Assembly: GCF_002379585.1 (NCBI RefSeq)
Contig: NZ_DFUE01000010.1
Span: 143,851 to 207,850 of the forward strand
Direction of reading: 5' to 3'
Length of the DNA: 64,000 nt
Origin: Pseudomonas sp. UBA4194
GTDB lineage: Bacteria > Pseudomonadota > Gammaproteobacteria > Pseudomonadales > Pseudomonadaceae
Shown here: positions 1 to 8,064 of the stretch, piece after piece
Layout: every line of letters begins with the position of its first letter
Numbering within the stretch: the first letter of the stretch is position 1
Notes under the pieces: model-generated
Told to the model about the DNA's origin: nothing
What the model saw: only the letters and a program-made list of their open reading frames with translations
Database searches by the model: none
Made by a program: the position numbers and the translations under genes

Positions 1-32
1 GCGGCGTACAGCCGCGAATGCCCCCCACCAAC

Positions 33-1925
33 CTACCGCCCTACCAAAACGTCAGCCGCCACAGGTCGCCCAAACCAATACCCCTGCCCCAATCCACAAC
101 CATGTTCCAGCAGAAACGCCGCCTGCTCCGGCTGCTCGATCCCTTCGGCATGCACCTGCATGCCCATGCTGCACGCCAGCGCAATGATTGCAGTGGTAAT
201 CGCCTCATCATCCTCATCCCCTGGCAGCCCCGCCACGAACCCCTGGTCGATCTTGAGCTTGTGCACCGGCAAACGCTTGAGGCGCAGCAACGAGGAATAA
301 CCCGTGCCGAAGTCATCGATCGCCAGTTGCAAGCCCAGCTCACGCAAACGATGCAGTTGCTCGAGGGCGCGATCAGGGTCATCCATCACCGCGCTTTCGG
401 TCACTTCCAGTTCAAGGAAAGCAGGTGCCAGGCCAGTGTCGGCCAACACCTGAGCCACCTGCTGGTAGAGATCGTGATGGCTGAACCAGCGACTGGAAAT
501 GTTCACCGCCATGAACTCCAACGGGTGCCCTTGCCTCTGCCACTGGCGCATCTGCCGACAAGCCGTGGCCAGCACCCAGGCATCGATCTCGGCAATCAAG
601 CCGCTGTGTTCGGCCACCGGAATGAACTCGCCTGGCGGCACCAGACCGCGCTCGGGATGCTGCCAACGCACCAACGCCTCGACACCCACCCTGGCACCGC
701 TGCCCAGGGCATGCACCGGCTGGTAGTGCACGCGTAACTGCTGGTCAGCCAGGGCGCGACGCAACTCGGCAGTGATCTCCACCCGGTGCTGGGCGTGGGC
801 GGTAAGCTCTTCGGAATAGAACGCATAGTTGGCCCGACCGCTGGACTTGGCCTTGAACAACGCCGAATCGGCATTGCGCAACAACTGCTCGGCCGTCAGG
901 GCATCGCCAGGAAACAGGCTGATGCCGATACTGGCGCCGATGAACAGCGTATGCCCGTCCACCACGAAAGCCGTCCGCAGCGCATCGATCAGCTTCTGTC
1001 CCAGGCTTGCGGCCTGTGCGGCGTTGAGCTCACCTTCCATCAATACGGCGAACTCATCACCACCCAGCCGGGCCAGGGTCAGGCTGGCATCTAGGGAGTT
1101 TTGCAGGCGCTCGACCACGGCCTTGAGCAGCAGGTCCCCGACGCCATGGCCAAAACTGTCGTTCACGCCCTGGAAATGGTCCAGATCCACCAGCAGCAGC
1201 GCACACCCGCGCTCGCTGGCCTGGGCGGTACTCAACGCGTGAGCCGCGCGGTCGTTGAACAACAACCTGTTGGGCAAGCCGGTCAGCGCGTCATGCTGCG
1301 CTAGGTGCGCCAGTTCGTGCTGGGAGCGTTGGATGGCGCTGACATCGGAAAACACAGCCACATAGTGGCTCAGGTGGCCATGGTCATCTTCGATGGCGCG
1401 AATGGTTTGCCACTGTGGATAACTGTCTCCGCTCTTGCGCCTGTTCCAGATCTCACCACTCCACTGACCACAGCTGGCGAGGGTTTCGAACATCTGTGCG
1501 TAGAACGCATGTGAATGACGACCGGATTTGAACTTGCTCGGGTTCTGCCCCAGCACTTCGGCTTCGTCGTAGCCGGTAATATCCATGAACGCCCGATTGA
1601 CGTGGACGATATGGCCGAACTTATTGGTCACCAGCACGCCGTCGGCAGTGCAGTCGAACACGGCGGCCGCCATGCGCAGGCGCTCGCGCTCGGACTTGCG
1701 TAACCCCCGGCGCGGCGCCTGGCCCTCATCACGGGGCCGGTAGCAGGCAATGAAAATGGCCGTGGCCAAGGCCCACAAGTAACCCCCTGCCATCGGCAAG
1801 GTTACCGACGCTTGCGAAACATCGAAAAGCCTGTTCAGTATTTGATCGGAAAGCGGGAACCACAGCGCGGACACCAGCAGGTAAACCACAGCGACACGCG
1901 CTGTACCCCGGGATAAAACGGACAT
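33..1925 (-). CDS. Membrane PAS-GGDEF-EAL cyclic-di-GMP protein
   Basis: Predicted to make and/or degrade cyclic-di-GMP at the inner membrane. Seen in the 630-residue product: two hydrophobic N-terminal segments (about 10-25 and 43-62), a PAS domain (about 85-200), a GGDEF domain with an intact GGDEF motif at 288-292, and an EAL domain with EAL at 416-418, the DDFGTGYSS loop near 537 and a HAEGIE motif near 592. The inhibitory RxxD site expected five residues before GGDEF is absent, so any cyclase activity may lack product inhibition. Conserved EAL residues suggest an active phosphodiesterase. It is divergent from desA, with 148 bp between the two starts, which probably holds both promoters. 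Domain identity is secure; which activity dominates is not. Confidence 0.92.
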   Translation of the reverse strand: MSVLSRGTARVAVVYLLVSALWFPLSDQILNRLFDVSQASVTLPMAGGYLWALATAIFIACYRPRDEGQAPRRGLRKSERERLRMAAAVFDCTADGVLVTNKFGHIVHVNRAFMDITGYDEAEVLGQNPSKFKSGRHSHAFYAQMFETLASCGQWSGEIWNRRKSGDSYPQWQTIRAIEDDHGHLSHYVAVFSDVSAIQRSQHELAHLAQHDALTGLPNRLLFNDRAAHALSTAQASERGCALLLVDLDHFQGVNDSFGHGVGDLLLKAVVERLQNSLDASLTLARLGGDEFAVLMEGELNAAQAASLGQKLIDALRTAFVVDGHTLFIGASIGISLFPGDALTAEQLLRNADSALFKAKSSGRANYAFYSEELTAHAQHRVEITAELRRALADQQLRVHYQPVHALGSGARVGVEALVRWQHPERGLVPPGEFIPVAEHSGLIAEIDAWVLATACRQMRQWQRQGHPLEFMAVNISSRWFSHHDLYQQVAQVLADTGLAPAFLELEVTESAVMDDPDRALEQLHRLRELGLQLAIDDFGTGYSSLLRLKRLPVHKLKIDQGFVAGLPGDEDDEAITTAIIALACSMGMQVHAEGIEQPEQAAFLLEHGCGLGQGYWFGRPVAADVLVGR

Positions 1926-2073
1926 ACGGTCAGCCAGTCCCTATAAAATGTTTGCCAATTATAGAGTAGAAACATTCAGCGACTCTTATCTAAAAGCCCG
2001 ACTGGTATTCTCTGATAGCTTGTCGATAATGCGCTGCACGCAGTAACCCACCCAACCGAGGGCCCTCCCGCCT

Positions 2074-3258
2074 ATGTGGTACAACGGTTTTCTTGATCTG
2101 TCCGTCTGGCAACTGCTGGCAGTCACCCTGTTGATGACCCACGTGACCATCGTCAGTGTCACGGTATATCTGCATCGTTATTCCGCTCACCGCTCGCTCG
2201 AACTCAATGCCGGGCTCAAGCACTTCTTCCGTTTCTGGCTGTGGCTGACCACCGCCCAGAACACCCGCGAGTGGACAGCCATCCACCGCAAGCACCACGC
2301 CAAATGCGAAACCGAGGATGATCCGCACAGCCCGGTGATCAAAGGCCTGAGCACGGTCATGCGCACCGGCGCCGAGCTGTATCGCAAGGAAGCCGAGAAC
2401 CCCGACACCCTGCGCATCTACGGCAAGAATTGCCCTGAAGACTGGATCGAGCGCAACCTCTACTCGCGCTATCGCCTCACCGGCGTGGCATTGATGCTGG
2501 CCATCGACCTGTTGCTGTTCGGCGCGCTGGGCCTGACGGTCTGGGCCGTTCAGATGATGTGGATTCCGTTCTGGGCGGCCGGCGTCATCAATGGCCTGGG
2601 CCATGCCGTGGGCTACCGCAATTTCGAGTGCCGCGACGCCGCCACCAACCTGGTGCCATGGGGCATCATCGTGGGCGGTGAAGAGCTGCACAACAACCAC
2701 CATACCTACCCCAACTCGGCCAAGCTGTCGGTCAAGAAGTGGGAATTCGACATGGGCTGGGCCTGGATCAAGCTGTTCACCTGGCTGCGACTGGCCAAGG
2801 TCCAGCGTGTGGCGCCCATCGCCCACCGCGTGGAAGGCAAGGGCCATCTGGACATGGACACGGCCATGGCGATCCTCAACAACCGCTTCCAGATCATGGC
2901 CCAGTACCGCAAATTGGTGATTGCGCCGCTGGTGCAGCAGGAGCTGAGCAAGGTCGACGAGTCGGTACGGCACTCGTTCCGCCGCGCCAAGCGCCTGTTG
3001 TCACGGGAAACCAGCCTGCTGGACGAACGCCATCAACTGCACATCCAGGCGATGCTGGAACATAGCCATGCGCTGAAAGTGATCTACGAAAAGCGCCTGG
3101 CACTGCAACAGATCTGGGCCCGAACCAGCTCCAACGGGCACGACATGCTCGCTGCAATCAAGGACTGGGTTCATGAAGCGGAAACCAGCGGTATCCAGTC
3201 GCTGCGCGACTTCGCCGCCCAGTTGAAAACCTACTCGTTGCGTCCCGTGGCAGCCTGA
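2074..3258 (+). CDS. desA: Delta-9 acyl-lipid fatty acid desaturase
   Basis: Membrane di-iron desaturase that would insert a cis double bond into phospholipid acyl chains in the inner membrane. The 394-residue protein has the three histidine boxes in order: HRYSAH (34-39), HRKHH (71-75) and HNNHH (206-210), separated by hydrophobic segments typical of the family. The C-terminal ~130 residues are charged and helical, as in the Pseudomonas DesA group. The neighbourhood (GGDEF/EAL gene upstream, PAS-GGDEF downstream) resembles the P. putida chromosome, which supports core ancestry. A GC-rich hairpin follows the stop. The acyl-CoA desaturase family shares these boxes, so substrate form (lipid versus CoA) rests on resemblance to DesA rather than on a motif. 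Confidence 0.85.
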   Translation: MWYNGFLDLSVWQLLAVTLLMTHVTIVSVTVYLHRYSAHRSLELNAGLKHFFRFWLWLTTAQNTREWTAIHRKHHAKCETEDDPHSPVIKGLSTVMRTGAELYRKEAENPDTLRIYGKNCPEDWIERNLYSRYRLTGVALMLAIDLLLFGALGLTVWAVQMMWIPFWAAGVINGLGHAVGYRNFECRDAATNLVPWGIIVGGEELHNNHHTYPNSAKLSVKKWEFDMGWAWIKLFTWLRLAKVQRVAPIAHRVEGKGHLDMDTAMAILNNRFQIMAQYRKLVIAPLVQQELSKVDESVRHSFRRAKRLLSRETSLLDERHQLHIQAMLEHSHALKVIYEKRLALQQIWARTSSNGHDMLAAIKDWVHEAETSGIQSLRDFAAQLKTYSLRPVAA

Positions 3259-3268
3259 GCCGTTCATC

Positions 3269-3292
3269 GGCGCGTCCCCTGGCGGGCGCGCC
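3269..3292 (+). terminator. GC-rich hairpin after desA, possible terminator
   Basis: Arms GGCGCG(T)CCC and GGGCGCGCC form a short stem 11 bases after the desA stop. There is no clear T-tract, so intrinsic termination is uncertain; it may instead stabilise the 3' end. Confidence 0.4.
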
Positions 3293-3416
3293 CTGTCGGA
3301 ACTTTGATACAAATTTCAACTCTCTAATCTCATAGCGCCACCGCTGCGGATACCGCCGTGGCTGCGCCTCGTCGCGCATTTCTTCGCAGTAATCCCAACG
3401 CCTTTGAGATGCCGTG

Positions 3417-4409
3417 ATGATGGTCAATAAAAAACCACAGTCCACACCCGTGAAGCCACTTCCCGAAGCCGCCGAAACATTGCTCGCCTTGATGCACGCG
3501 CAGGGTGAAGTGGCGCGCCTCAAGGAGCGCGAGCACCTGTTCAGCTCGCTGCTGGTCAGTGTCAATGCCGTACTCTGGGCGTTCGACTGGGAAACCCAGC
3601 AGATGATCTATGTCAGCCCGGCGTACGAGCGCATCTTCGGGCGCTCCGCGGGTTTGTTGCTGGCCGATTACAATGAATGGCGCGACAGCATCTATCCCGA
3701 CGACCTCGACTACGCCGACCGCAGCTTTGCCGAGGTACTGGACAAGGGCTCGATCGAGGACCGCGAGTACCGCATCATCAGTGCGGACGGGCAGATTCGC
3801 TGGCTCAGCGACAAGTGCTTCGTCAGCCACCAGGTGGAGGCCGGTCAGCGGGTCATCGTGGTAGGTATCGCCGAGGACATCACCGAAAAGAAGCACCTGG
3901 AGGGCGAGCTGCAGCGACTCGCCACCACCGACGTGCTCACCCAGAGCAGCAACCGTCGGCACTTTTTCGAGTGCGCCCACCGCGAATTCGAGCAATCGCG
4001 GCTCAACGGTACGCCCATGGCGTTCCTGCTGCTGGACATCGATGACTTCAAGATCATCAACGACACCTACGGCCACCAGGAAGGCGACCAGGTACTGCAA
4101 CGCATCGCCGAGACCGGCAAGGCCGTACTGCGCCGTGGCGACCTGTTCGGGCGAATCGGCGGCGAAGAATTTGCCGCCGTATTTCCCGGTTGCGCACCGG
4201 ACATGGCCCTGCAGATCGCCGAGCGCCTGCAGCGCGAAATTCAGCGGCTCAGTTTCAGCAACAACGGCAAGACCTACGGCGTGACCGTAAGCCAGGGCCT
4301 GACCAGCATCCAACCCCAGGACGACATCCTCGACTCGCTGTTCTCCCGCGCCGACGCCGCGATGTACCAGGCCAAACGCCAGGGCAAGAACCAGATCGTC
4401 CCGGCCTGA
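3417..4409 (+). CDS. PAS-GGDEF diguanylate cyclase
   Basis: Predicted cytoplasmic diguanylate cyclase making cyclic-di-GMP from GTP. The 330-residue product has a short N-terminal helix, a PAS fold (about 45-155, ending in the usual DIT-E linker to the output domain) and a GGDEF domain with GGEEF at about 248-252. An RRGD sequence five residues earlier is an intact inhibitory (I) site. No membrane segment is seen. Three in-frame starts lie together (GTG at 3414, ATG at 3417 and 3420); an ATG is preferred. Its left neighbours are desA and a PAS-GGDEF-EAL protein. The right neighbour is the accessory toxin region, so this gene marks the core-accessory border. Confidence 0.9.
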   Translation: MMVNKKPQSTPVKPLPEAAETLLALMHAQGEVARLKEREHLFSSLLVSVNAVLWAFDWETQQMIYVSPAYERIFGRSAGLLLADYNEWRDSIYPDDLDYADRSFAEVLDKGSIEDREYRIISADGQIRWLSDKCFVSHQVEAGQRVIVVGIAEDITEKKHLEGELQRLATTDVLTQSSNRRHFFECAHREFEQSRLNGTPMAFLLLDIDDFKIINDTYGHQEGDQVLQRIAETGKAVLRRGDLFGRIGGEEFAAVFPGCAPDMALQIAERLQREIQRLSFSNNGKTYGVTVSQGLTSIQPQDDILDSLFSRADAAMYQAKRQGKNQIVPA

Positions 4410-4545
4410 TCGCTACAGATCATCCAGATTCAACCTTGCATCCGTGCTTATCGCTTGGCACTAGTAGTATCTACAACAAGCAATGGTAAAACCTGGAGTA
4501 GGTTAATGGCGGTCCTATTACGGATCGCGTCGACGACAGCCATGA

Positions 4546-4719
4546 GCATCACCATCCACCGCGCGTAAGCGTGCACCTGCTTCGAAATGGCAGCAGTCAT
4601 TGGAAGCCATTGATAAACTGCCCAAGAGCAAACAGAAATTTGTTGCGCTGATGCTCGATGCCTTGATCGCCCGGGCCAAAACCAAATCGAGCAGCGAAGG
4701 AGGGGAGGTTTTGCAGTAA
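4546..4719 (+). pseudogene. C-terminal remnant of an XRE-family regulator
   Basis: After an in-frame TGA at 4543 the frame reads about 57 residues to a TAA, ending in a segment built on LEAIDKLPKSKQKFVALML followed by a charged tail. This resembles the C-terminal tail of Pseudomonas XRE/HTH repressors that follow a helix-turn-helix domain. No start codon or HTH is present, so I read it as a 3' remnant left at the edge of the accessory block. The rest of 4410-4772 holds nothing else I recognise. Family assignment is from memory of similar tails and needs a search. Confidence 0.5.
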
Positions 4720-4772
4720 GTGAAAGGACGCGTCTAAATCCTGGAAAATCGAAAAACGCATGCAGGACAGTG

Positions 4773-5321
4773 ATGAATAACAAGCAACTGAACGAAAAAA
4801 GCAAGTTTCTAAGTTATATTTTGCGACATGAGCCGCAGTCCATTGGACTTCAGTTGGATACGGAAGGCTGGGCAGAAATTGATTCGTTAATTGCAGGCGC
4901 AGCTAAGGAAGGGCGAATTTTAGATCGAGAGCTAATTATGTCTATTGTTAGCACCAGCGATAAAAAGCGCTTTTCTATTTCTAATGATGCGAAATACATT
5001 CGAGCTGTGCAGGGGCACTCAACCGAAAGTGTGGACCTCCAACATATTAGGAAAGAGCCCCCTAAGTTTCTGTACCACGGAACCGCTACTCGCTTTCTAG
5101 AGTCAATTGAGCAACAAGGATTAATTGCAGGTTCTCGCCATCATGTGCATTTATCTCAAGACATGGCCACAGCTGTAGCTGTCGGACAGCGATATGGAAA
5201 GCCTAAGGTGCTAAAAATTGAAGCTCTGCGAATGCACCAACAGGGCTTCAAGTTTTTTCAGGCTGAGAACAACGTATGGCTAACGGACAATGTCCCCAAT
5301 GTTTTCATACATCAGGAGTAG
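4773..5321 (+). CDS. kptA: RNA 2'-phosphotransferase (Tpt1/KptA family)
   Basis: NAD+-dependent enzyme that removes an internal 2'-phosphate from RNA, yielding ADP-ribose 1'',2''-cyclic phosphate. The 182-residue product is full length for the family. Active-site signatures are all visible: RH at 18-19 within LRHEP, the KKRF basic motif near residue 68, IRAVQGHS near 85, the LYHGTA motif near 107, and the HLSQD...VGQRYGKP stretch carrying the last arginine. ATG at 4773 is chosen over the GTG just before it. It converges on and overlaps the SUKH-like immunity gene by 10 bp. Codon use is AT-richer than the neighbouring core genes, in line with transfer. Its position at the end of an RNase-toxin array is suggestive but not proof of a functional link. 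Confidence 0.92.
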   Translation: MNNKQLNEKSKFLSYILRHEPQSIGLQLDTEGWAEIDSLIAGAAKEGRILDRELIMSIVSTSDKKRFSISNDAKYIRAVQGHSTESVDLQHIRKEPPKFLYHGTATRFLESIEQQGLIAGSRHHVHLSQDMATAVAVGQRYGKPKVLKIEALRMHQQGFKFFQAENNVWLTDNVPNVFIHQE

Positions 5322-5740
5322 CCTTTATCTTCGATTCGTTCAGCCTTATAGCGGGAAGACTCTTCTTTAGCAGCAATAAACCATTCAGCGAAACCAGAGT
5401 AGGCCAAATTATCCCAAGGACTTAACTTCGGCTTTGAATAATCATAAATCCGCACAGATGGACTGCCTTCCTTGCGCTCCCCATCAAAACACGCAAGAAC
5501 AACCCAACCATCATTATACAGCCCTGACTCATCTTGAATAATTGCAAAGGGAACTAGAGCCGCCCCCGGAAACTTCAAAAGCATAGAGCTATAATATAAA
5601 AGACATGCCGCCTTGTCTTTCGATAGGAATCGCCAGGGTTCTACATCTAAGCACTCATCGGCTAAAACCAAATCCAAATAATCAACAGGGAATTTAAAAC
5701 CACTAGGTAAAATTGGAAGGTCGTACAAAAAATCCGGCAT
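5312..5740 (-). CDS. SMI1/KNR4 (SUKH)-like immunity protein, module 9
   Basis: Probable cytoplasmic immunity protein neutralising the toxin tip encoded just upstream (5740-6172). The 142-residue acidic product shows the pattern of SMI1/KNR4 proteins: an early FP..Y segment, a central PFA strand near 65, CFDG near 84 and a C-terminal F-EW helix near 118. Its ATG shares one base with the TAA of the upstream toxin frame (TAATG on the minus strand), the same coupling seen in the other modules. It overlaps kptA tail-to-tail. The SUKH assignment is by pattern only; the pairing with the upstream toxin is inferred from the overlap. Confidence 0.6.
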   Translation of the reverse strand: MPDFLYDLPILPSGFKFPVDYLDLVLADECLDVEPWRFLSKDKAACLLYYSSMLLKFPGAALVPFAIIQDESGLYNDGWVVLACFDGERKEGSPSVRIYDYSKPKLSPWDNLAYSGFAEWFIAAKEESSRYKAERIEDKGYS

Positions 5741-6172
5741 TATTTGCCATCTCCAGAAATACGTGGTGATTCAGTTGAACCGTGAAGATTGAAAGTAGGA
5801 AAACCCTCCTGACTGCTTGTGTATGCCATAAGCAATGGCCTCTCCCCAAGTATTAAAGCTCTGCGATCCCCGATCCTTTTTAAGTGCTGGAGTCAATCGA
5901 TCATCAAGTCGACGAACGCTAGCTTCGACGTCAATCCCCGCGTCTCTGGCTGCGGCAAGTCGAGTGTCAGCCATGCTAGTCAGCTTGCCATTAGGCATTT
6001 CAACGACGTCAGCTGGATCACGTTTCCAACCATTAGTCCGCATGCTGTGAACCAAATGCTCACATTTTCAATTCGTACCCGTTACTCGGTCAGTTTTTTT
6101 GAATGAGGCGCTATTCTGCGAGTACCAAATATCATCAGCCGCGTGCAGCATGACACTGTCCCCCTTCTGCAC
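5740..6172 (-). pseudogene. Frameshifted toxin-tip remnant, module 9
   Basis: A displaced exoprotein C-terminus. Reading the minus strand from the right, one frame gives a segment with DSVMLHAADDIWYSQNSASF. A second frame then reads LVHSMRTNGWKRDPADVVEM and a KLTSMADTR stretch. A third finishes with FPTFNLHGSTESP and stops at the TAA fused to the immunity start. At least two frame changes are therefore needed (near 6070 and near 5800), so the toxin is broken. The central block resembles a ParB-like toxin domain known from polymorphic toxins; that family call is tentative. No start codon or secretion signal is present, as expected for an orphan tip. Confidence 0.6.
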
Positions 6173-6187
6173 CAAAAAATAGAGAAT

Positions 6188-6442
6188 TTAATTGTTTATT
6201 AGTTGCCTGACCGGATCCCAACCATTAGGTTTGAGTTTATGCTTGCTCCACCATTGCATCCCCTCAGAAACCCACTTTTCGCGTAAATCGGAATGAGCTG
6301 TTGTCGAGTCATCATACCCAAACTCTGTCCCGCAGCATGGGCAAATATTGTACGAGGCACAGCCAAAACTGTCATACGCAGGCTCATCAAGATCAGGATA
6401 CCTACATACCGAACATACATATATTTGATTGCTATTGGGCAT
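6188..6442 (-). CDS. Cysteine-rich immunity-type protein, module 8
   Basis: Predicted 84-residue cytoplasmic protein beginning MPNSNQIYVCSVC. It has a CSVC pair near residue 10 and a CPCCGTEFGYDD block near 38, likely one zinc site, then a WWSKH and GWDPVRQL tail. Proteins of this pattern recur next to polymorphic toxins and are taken as immunity proteins. The internal ATG at 6442 is preferred to longer starts because it overlaps the end of the upstream toxin frame (stop at 6432-6434) by 11 bp. Upstream residues in the longer frame look like shadow sequence. Function is inferred from context. Confidence 0.6.
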   Translation of the reverse strand: MPNSNQIYVCSVCRYPDLDEPAYDSFGCASYNICPCCGTEFGYDDSTTAHSDLREKWVSEGMQWWSKHKLKPNGWDPVRQLINN

Positions 6443-6829
6443 TAAAATAGTCCAAGTCTGAACCCTTACCATGCACTGCTGGATCAGGCTTGTAGTACGT
6501 GCGAATACTTCCCCCACATGATACGACACCAAATTCATCAGTGCCAGGGTTGTAACGCACGATATCTCCATTGGGTCTTGCCTTTTCAAGCACGCCCGCA
6601 GGCTTCGACGCTGTTACGAATTTATCAGCATGTGCTTGGTACTCAAGCGTATTTTCGCGAAAGTATCACGATCCGCAGAGGGATTTTCTATCACTCTGTT
6701 CCACAAAGTCTGCTTGTTCAGATCTCTTAGCGCCGTTGACTGATAGCCCTTTCCTGTTGAATCCATCGCATAGTCTGGAGACCAGCGGAAAACACATCGG
6801 CACCATACCGGATTAGCTAGAACCACCAA
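6432..6829 (-). pseudogene. Frameshifted RNase-like toxin tip, module 8
   Basis: The upstream frame reads ALRDLNKQTLWNRVIENPSA and DRDTFA. It then shifts near 6658 into a frame carrying TLEYQAHADKFV, RPNGDIVRYNPGTDEFGVV and IRTYYKPDPAVHG, which ends at 6432. The block with NGD-V-YNP-T-EFGVV and G-IRTY-KPD is the pattern of BECR-fold RNase toxins (barnase/EndoU/colicin E5-D/RelE-like), a known polymorphic-toxin class; I assign it tentatively. The frameshift separates the pretoxin segment from the nuclease core, so it is probably inactive. The 5' end abuts a different truncated toxin (6817-7113), indicating a deletion junction between two modules. Confidence 0.6.
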
Positions 6830-7113
6830 GCCGTTTCCTGCTGGGACTTACCTGGATCAGGGCCAATCATTTTAAACCAGCCATCTTTCCCGCCTTGCAG
6901 CAAGATGTTAGCTGGAACATCAAACTGTACATAGACAGAGCCTTTGGGTGCAGCCCCTTTAAAGTCAGAGATGCCATTAGTCGAAATAAAGGTTTGTCCT
7001 CCACCGCCTTGTACCACTTTATCTGGATTTTGCATCTGCGCCAGCTCATCAGAAGAAATCCATCTTCCTACACGAGTCATGCTGACATCATTGATTGCCT
7101 TGGTTTCGCCCAT
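6817..7113 (-). pseudogene. Truncated toxin tip with RW(M/I)S motif, module 7
   Basis: A 98-residue frame containing GRWISSDELAQM, KVVQGGGGQTFIS and GSVYVQFDVP, then a GWFKMIGPDPGKS segment and an abrupt tail. The RWMS-type opening followed by a 'V-FDVP' strand recalls toxin domains annotated as TreTu-like, possible ADP-ribosyltransferases; that link is weak. No immunity gene of its own follows. Instead the end overlaps the start of the module 8 remnant by 13 bp, so I infer the C-terminus and its immunity gene were lost by deletion. Confidence 0.4.
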
Positions 7114-7159
7114 TTCTAAACTTTCGATTTTGCGCCACTAGGCAGGAAAGAAACTAACT

Positions 7160-7558
7160 TCAAACATCATCGACCATACTCTTCAAAAACTTGATACCAT
7201 ACTCATCTCGAATTGCATACACGCTCTCATATTGAAAAGAGAGTACAAACCTTAGGTTTGTACCAATAGAAAACTCTGTAAGAAAAATTTTAATATCATT
7301 CCAACTCTCAGAGAGGGACTTAATAGGCGAATGAAATGCACCTCGCACACCGACCTTCCAACCAACTTCTACACCCTCTGCGGCTACAGCATCATGAGGG
7401 GCAATATAGCGAAACACAAAATAACAGCTCGAACAATTAAAATTCCCAGTCAAATATTCTTCATCAACTGAGTAGTCAGCTCCCATTTTTGATAGAGCTA
7501 AGGAAACCTTATCAAATGAGGTGCCTTCTTCAACCTCAAGGCTCATGGTAATAGTCAT
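7160..7558 (-). CDS. Immunity-type protein of unknown family, module 6
   Basis: A 132-residue acidic soluble protein beginning MTITMSLEVEEG, with one CSSC pair near residue 42 and alternating hydrophobic strands. I do not recognise the family. It starts inside the stop of the upstream CdiA_C-like toxin (ATGA overlap, 7555-7558), so it is most likely that toxin's immunity protein. There is no signal peptide or membrane segment. Its reading frame is intact even though the toxin upstream is broken, as in several modules here. Confidence 0.6.
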   Translation of the reverse strand: MTITMSLEVEEGTSFDKVSLALSKMGADYSVDEEYLTGNFNCSSCYFVFRYIAPHDAVAAEGVEVGWKVGVRGAFHSPIKSLSESWNDIKIFLTEFSIGTNLRFVLSFQYESVYAIRDEYGIKFLKSMVDDV

Positions 7559-8010
7559 TTTGAAGCCTTAATCACCCTGAACTCATTATTTTTCATCAAA
7601 AAAAGCTTTTTCAACCCATCAACAGGGCGAGATAGTAATGCTTTCTCTATCTCGCCAAATGTTAGTGGAGATTCCGCCAAATTCATAACATCACTGCTAG
7701 CCTGTTTTTCAACCTTCTCAGTGAGAGTCATTAGTAGTGAAATAGGTCTATTCGTTCTAGGGGAGAATACATCAGCCAAGTCACCATTAATTCGCATGTC
7801 AGGGTTCCCACTTTTCGGTCTCATGTTCGCTGACTGCTCCACATCAAACCCTGCTTGAGCAAGTTTTTTAGACGCCTCATTTTGACGCTCTATTGATCAA
7901 CTATGTCTGGAGACGCATTTTTTGGTGGGAGCTCAGGCTCTCCTTTCAAAGAGCCGAGTTTTGGTAACCCGCTAGTGCCAGCCTCTGCATCTGTTATGAC
8001 AACTTGTCAC
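7555..8010 (-). pseudogene. Frameshifted CdiA_C-type tRNase toxin tip, module 6
   Basis: The last 95 codons (from a GTG at 7842) read EQSANMRPKSGNPDMRING, DLADVFSP and, near the end, GLKKLFLMKNNEFRVIK. This matches the CdiA C-terminal tRNase pattern (Pfam CdiA_C): a GNPD-RI-G core and a closing GLK-LFLIK strand. Upstream, a different frame reads GLPKLGSLKGEPELPP and ASPDIVDQ, then hits a TAG where the sequence should continue into IERQNEASKK. A frameshift near 7892 therefore breaks the tip. It is followed by an immunity-type gene with an ATGA overlap. The family call is moderately secure from the GNPD/IKN pattern. Confidence 0.6.
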
Positions 8011-8064
8011 ATTCGGGATCTTTGAAACTCCTGCAACTTCTTTTTCACCAAACCAGCTACCTCT

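Noticed and set aside
1990..2973. 327-codon minus-strand frame opposite desA (and a similar one at 3330-4313)
   Set aside because: His/Gln/Arg-rich shadow translations of well-supported genes.
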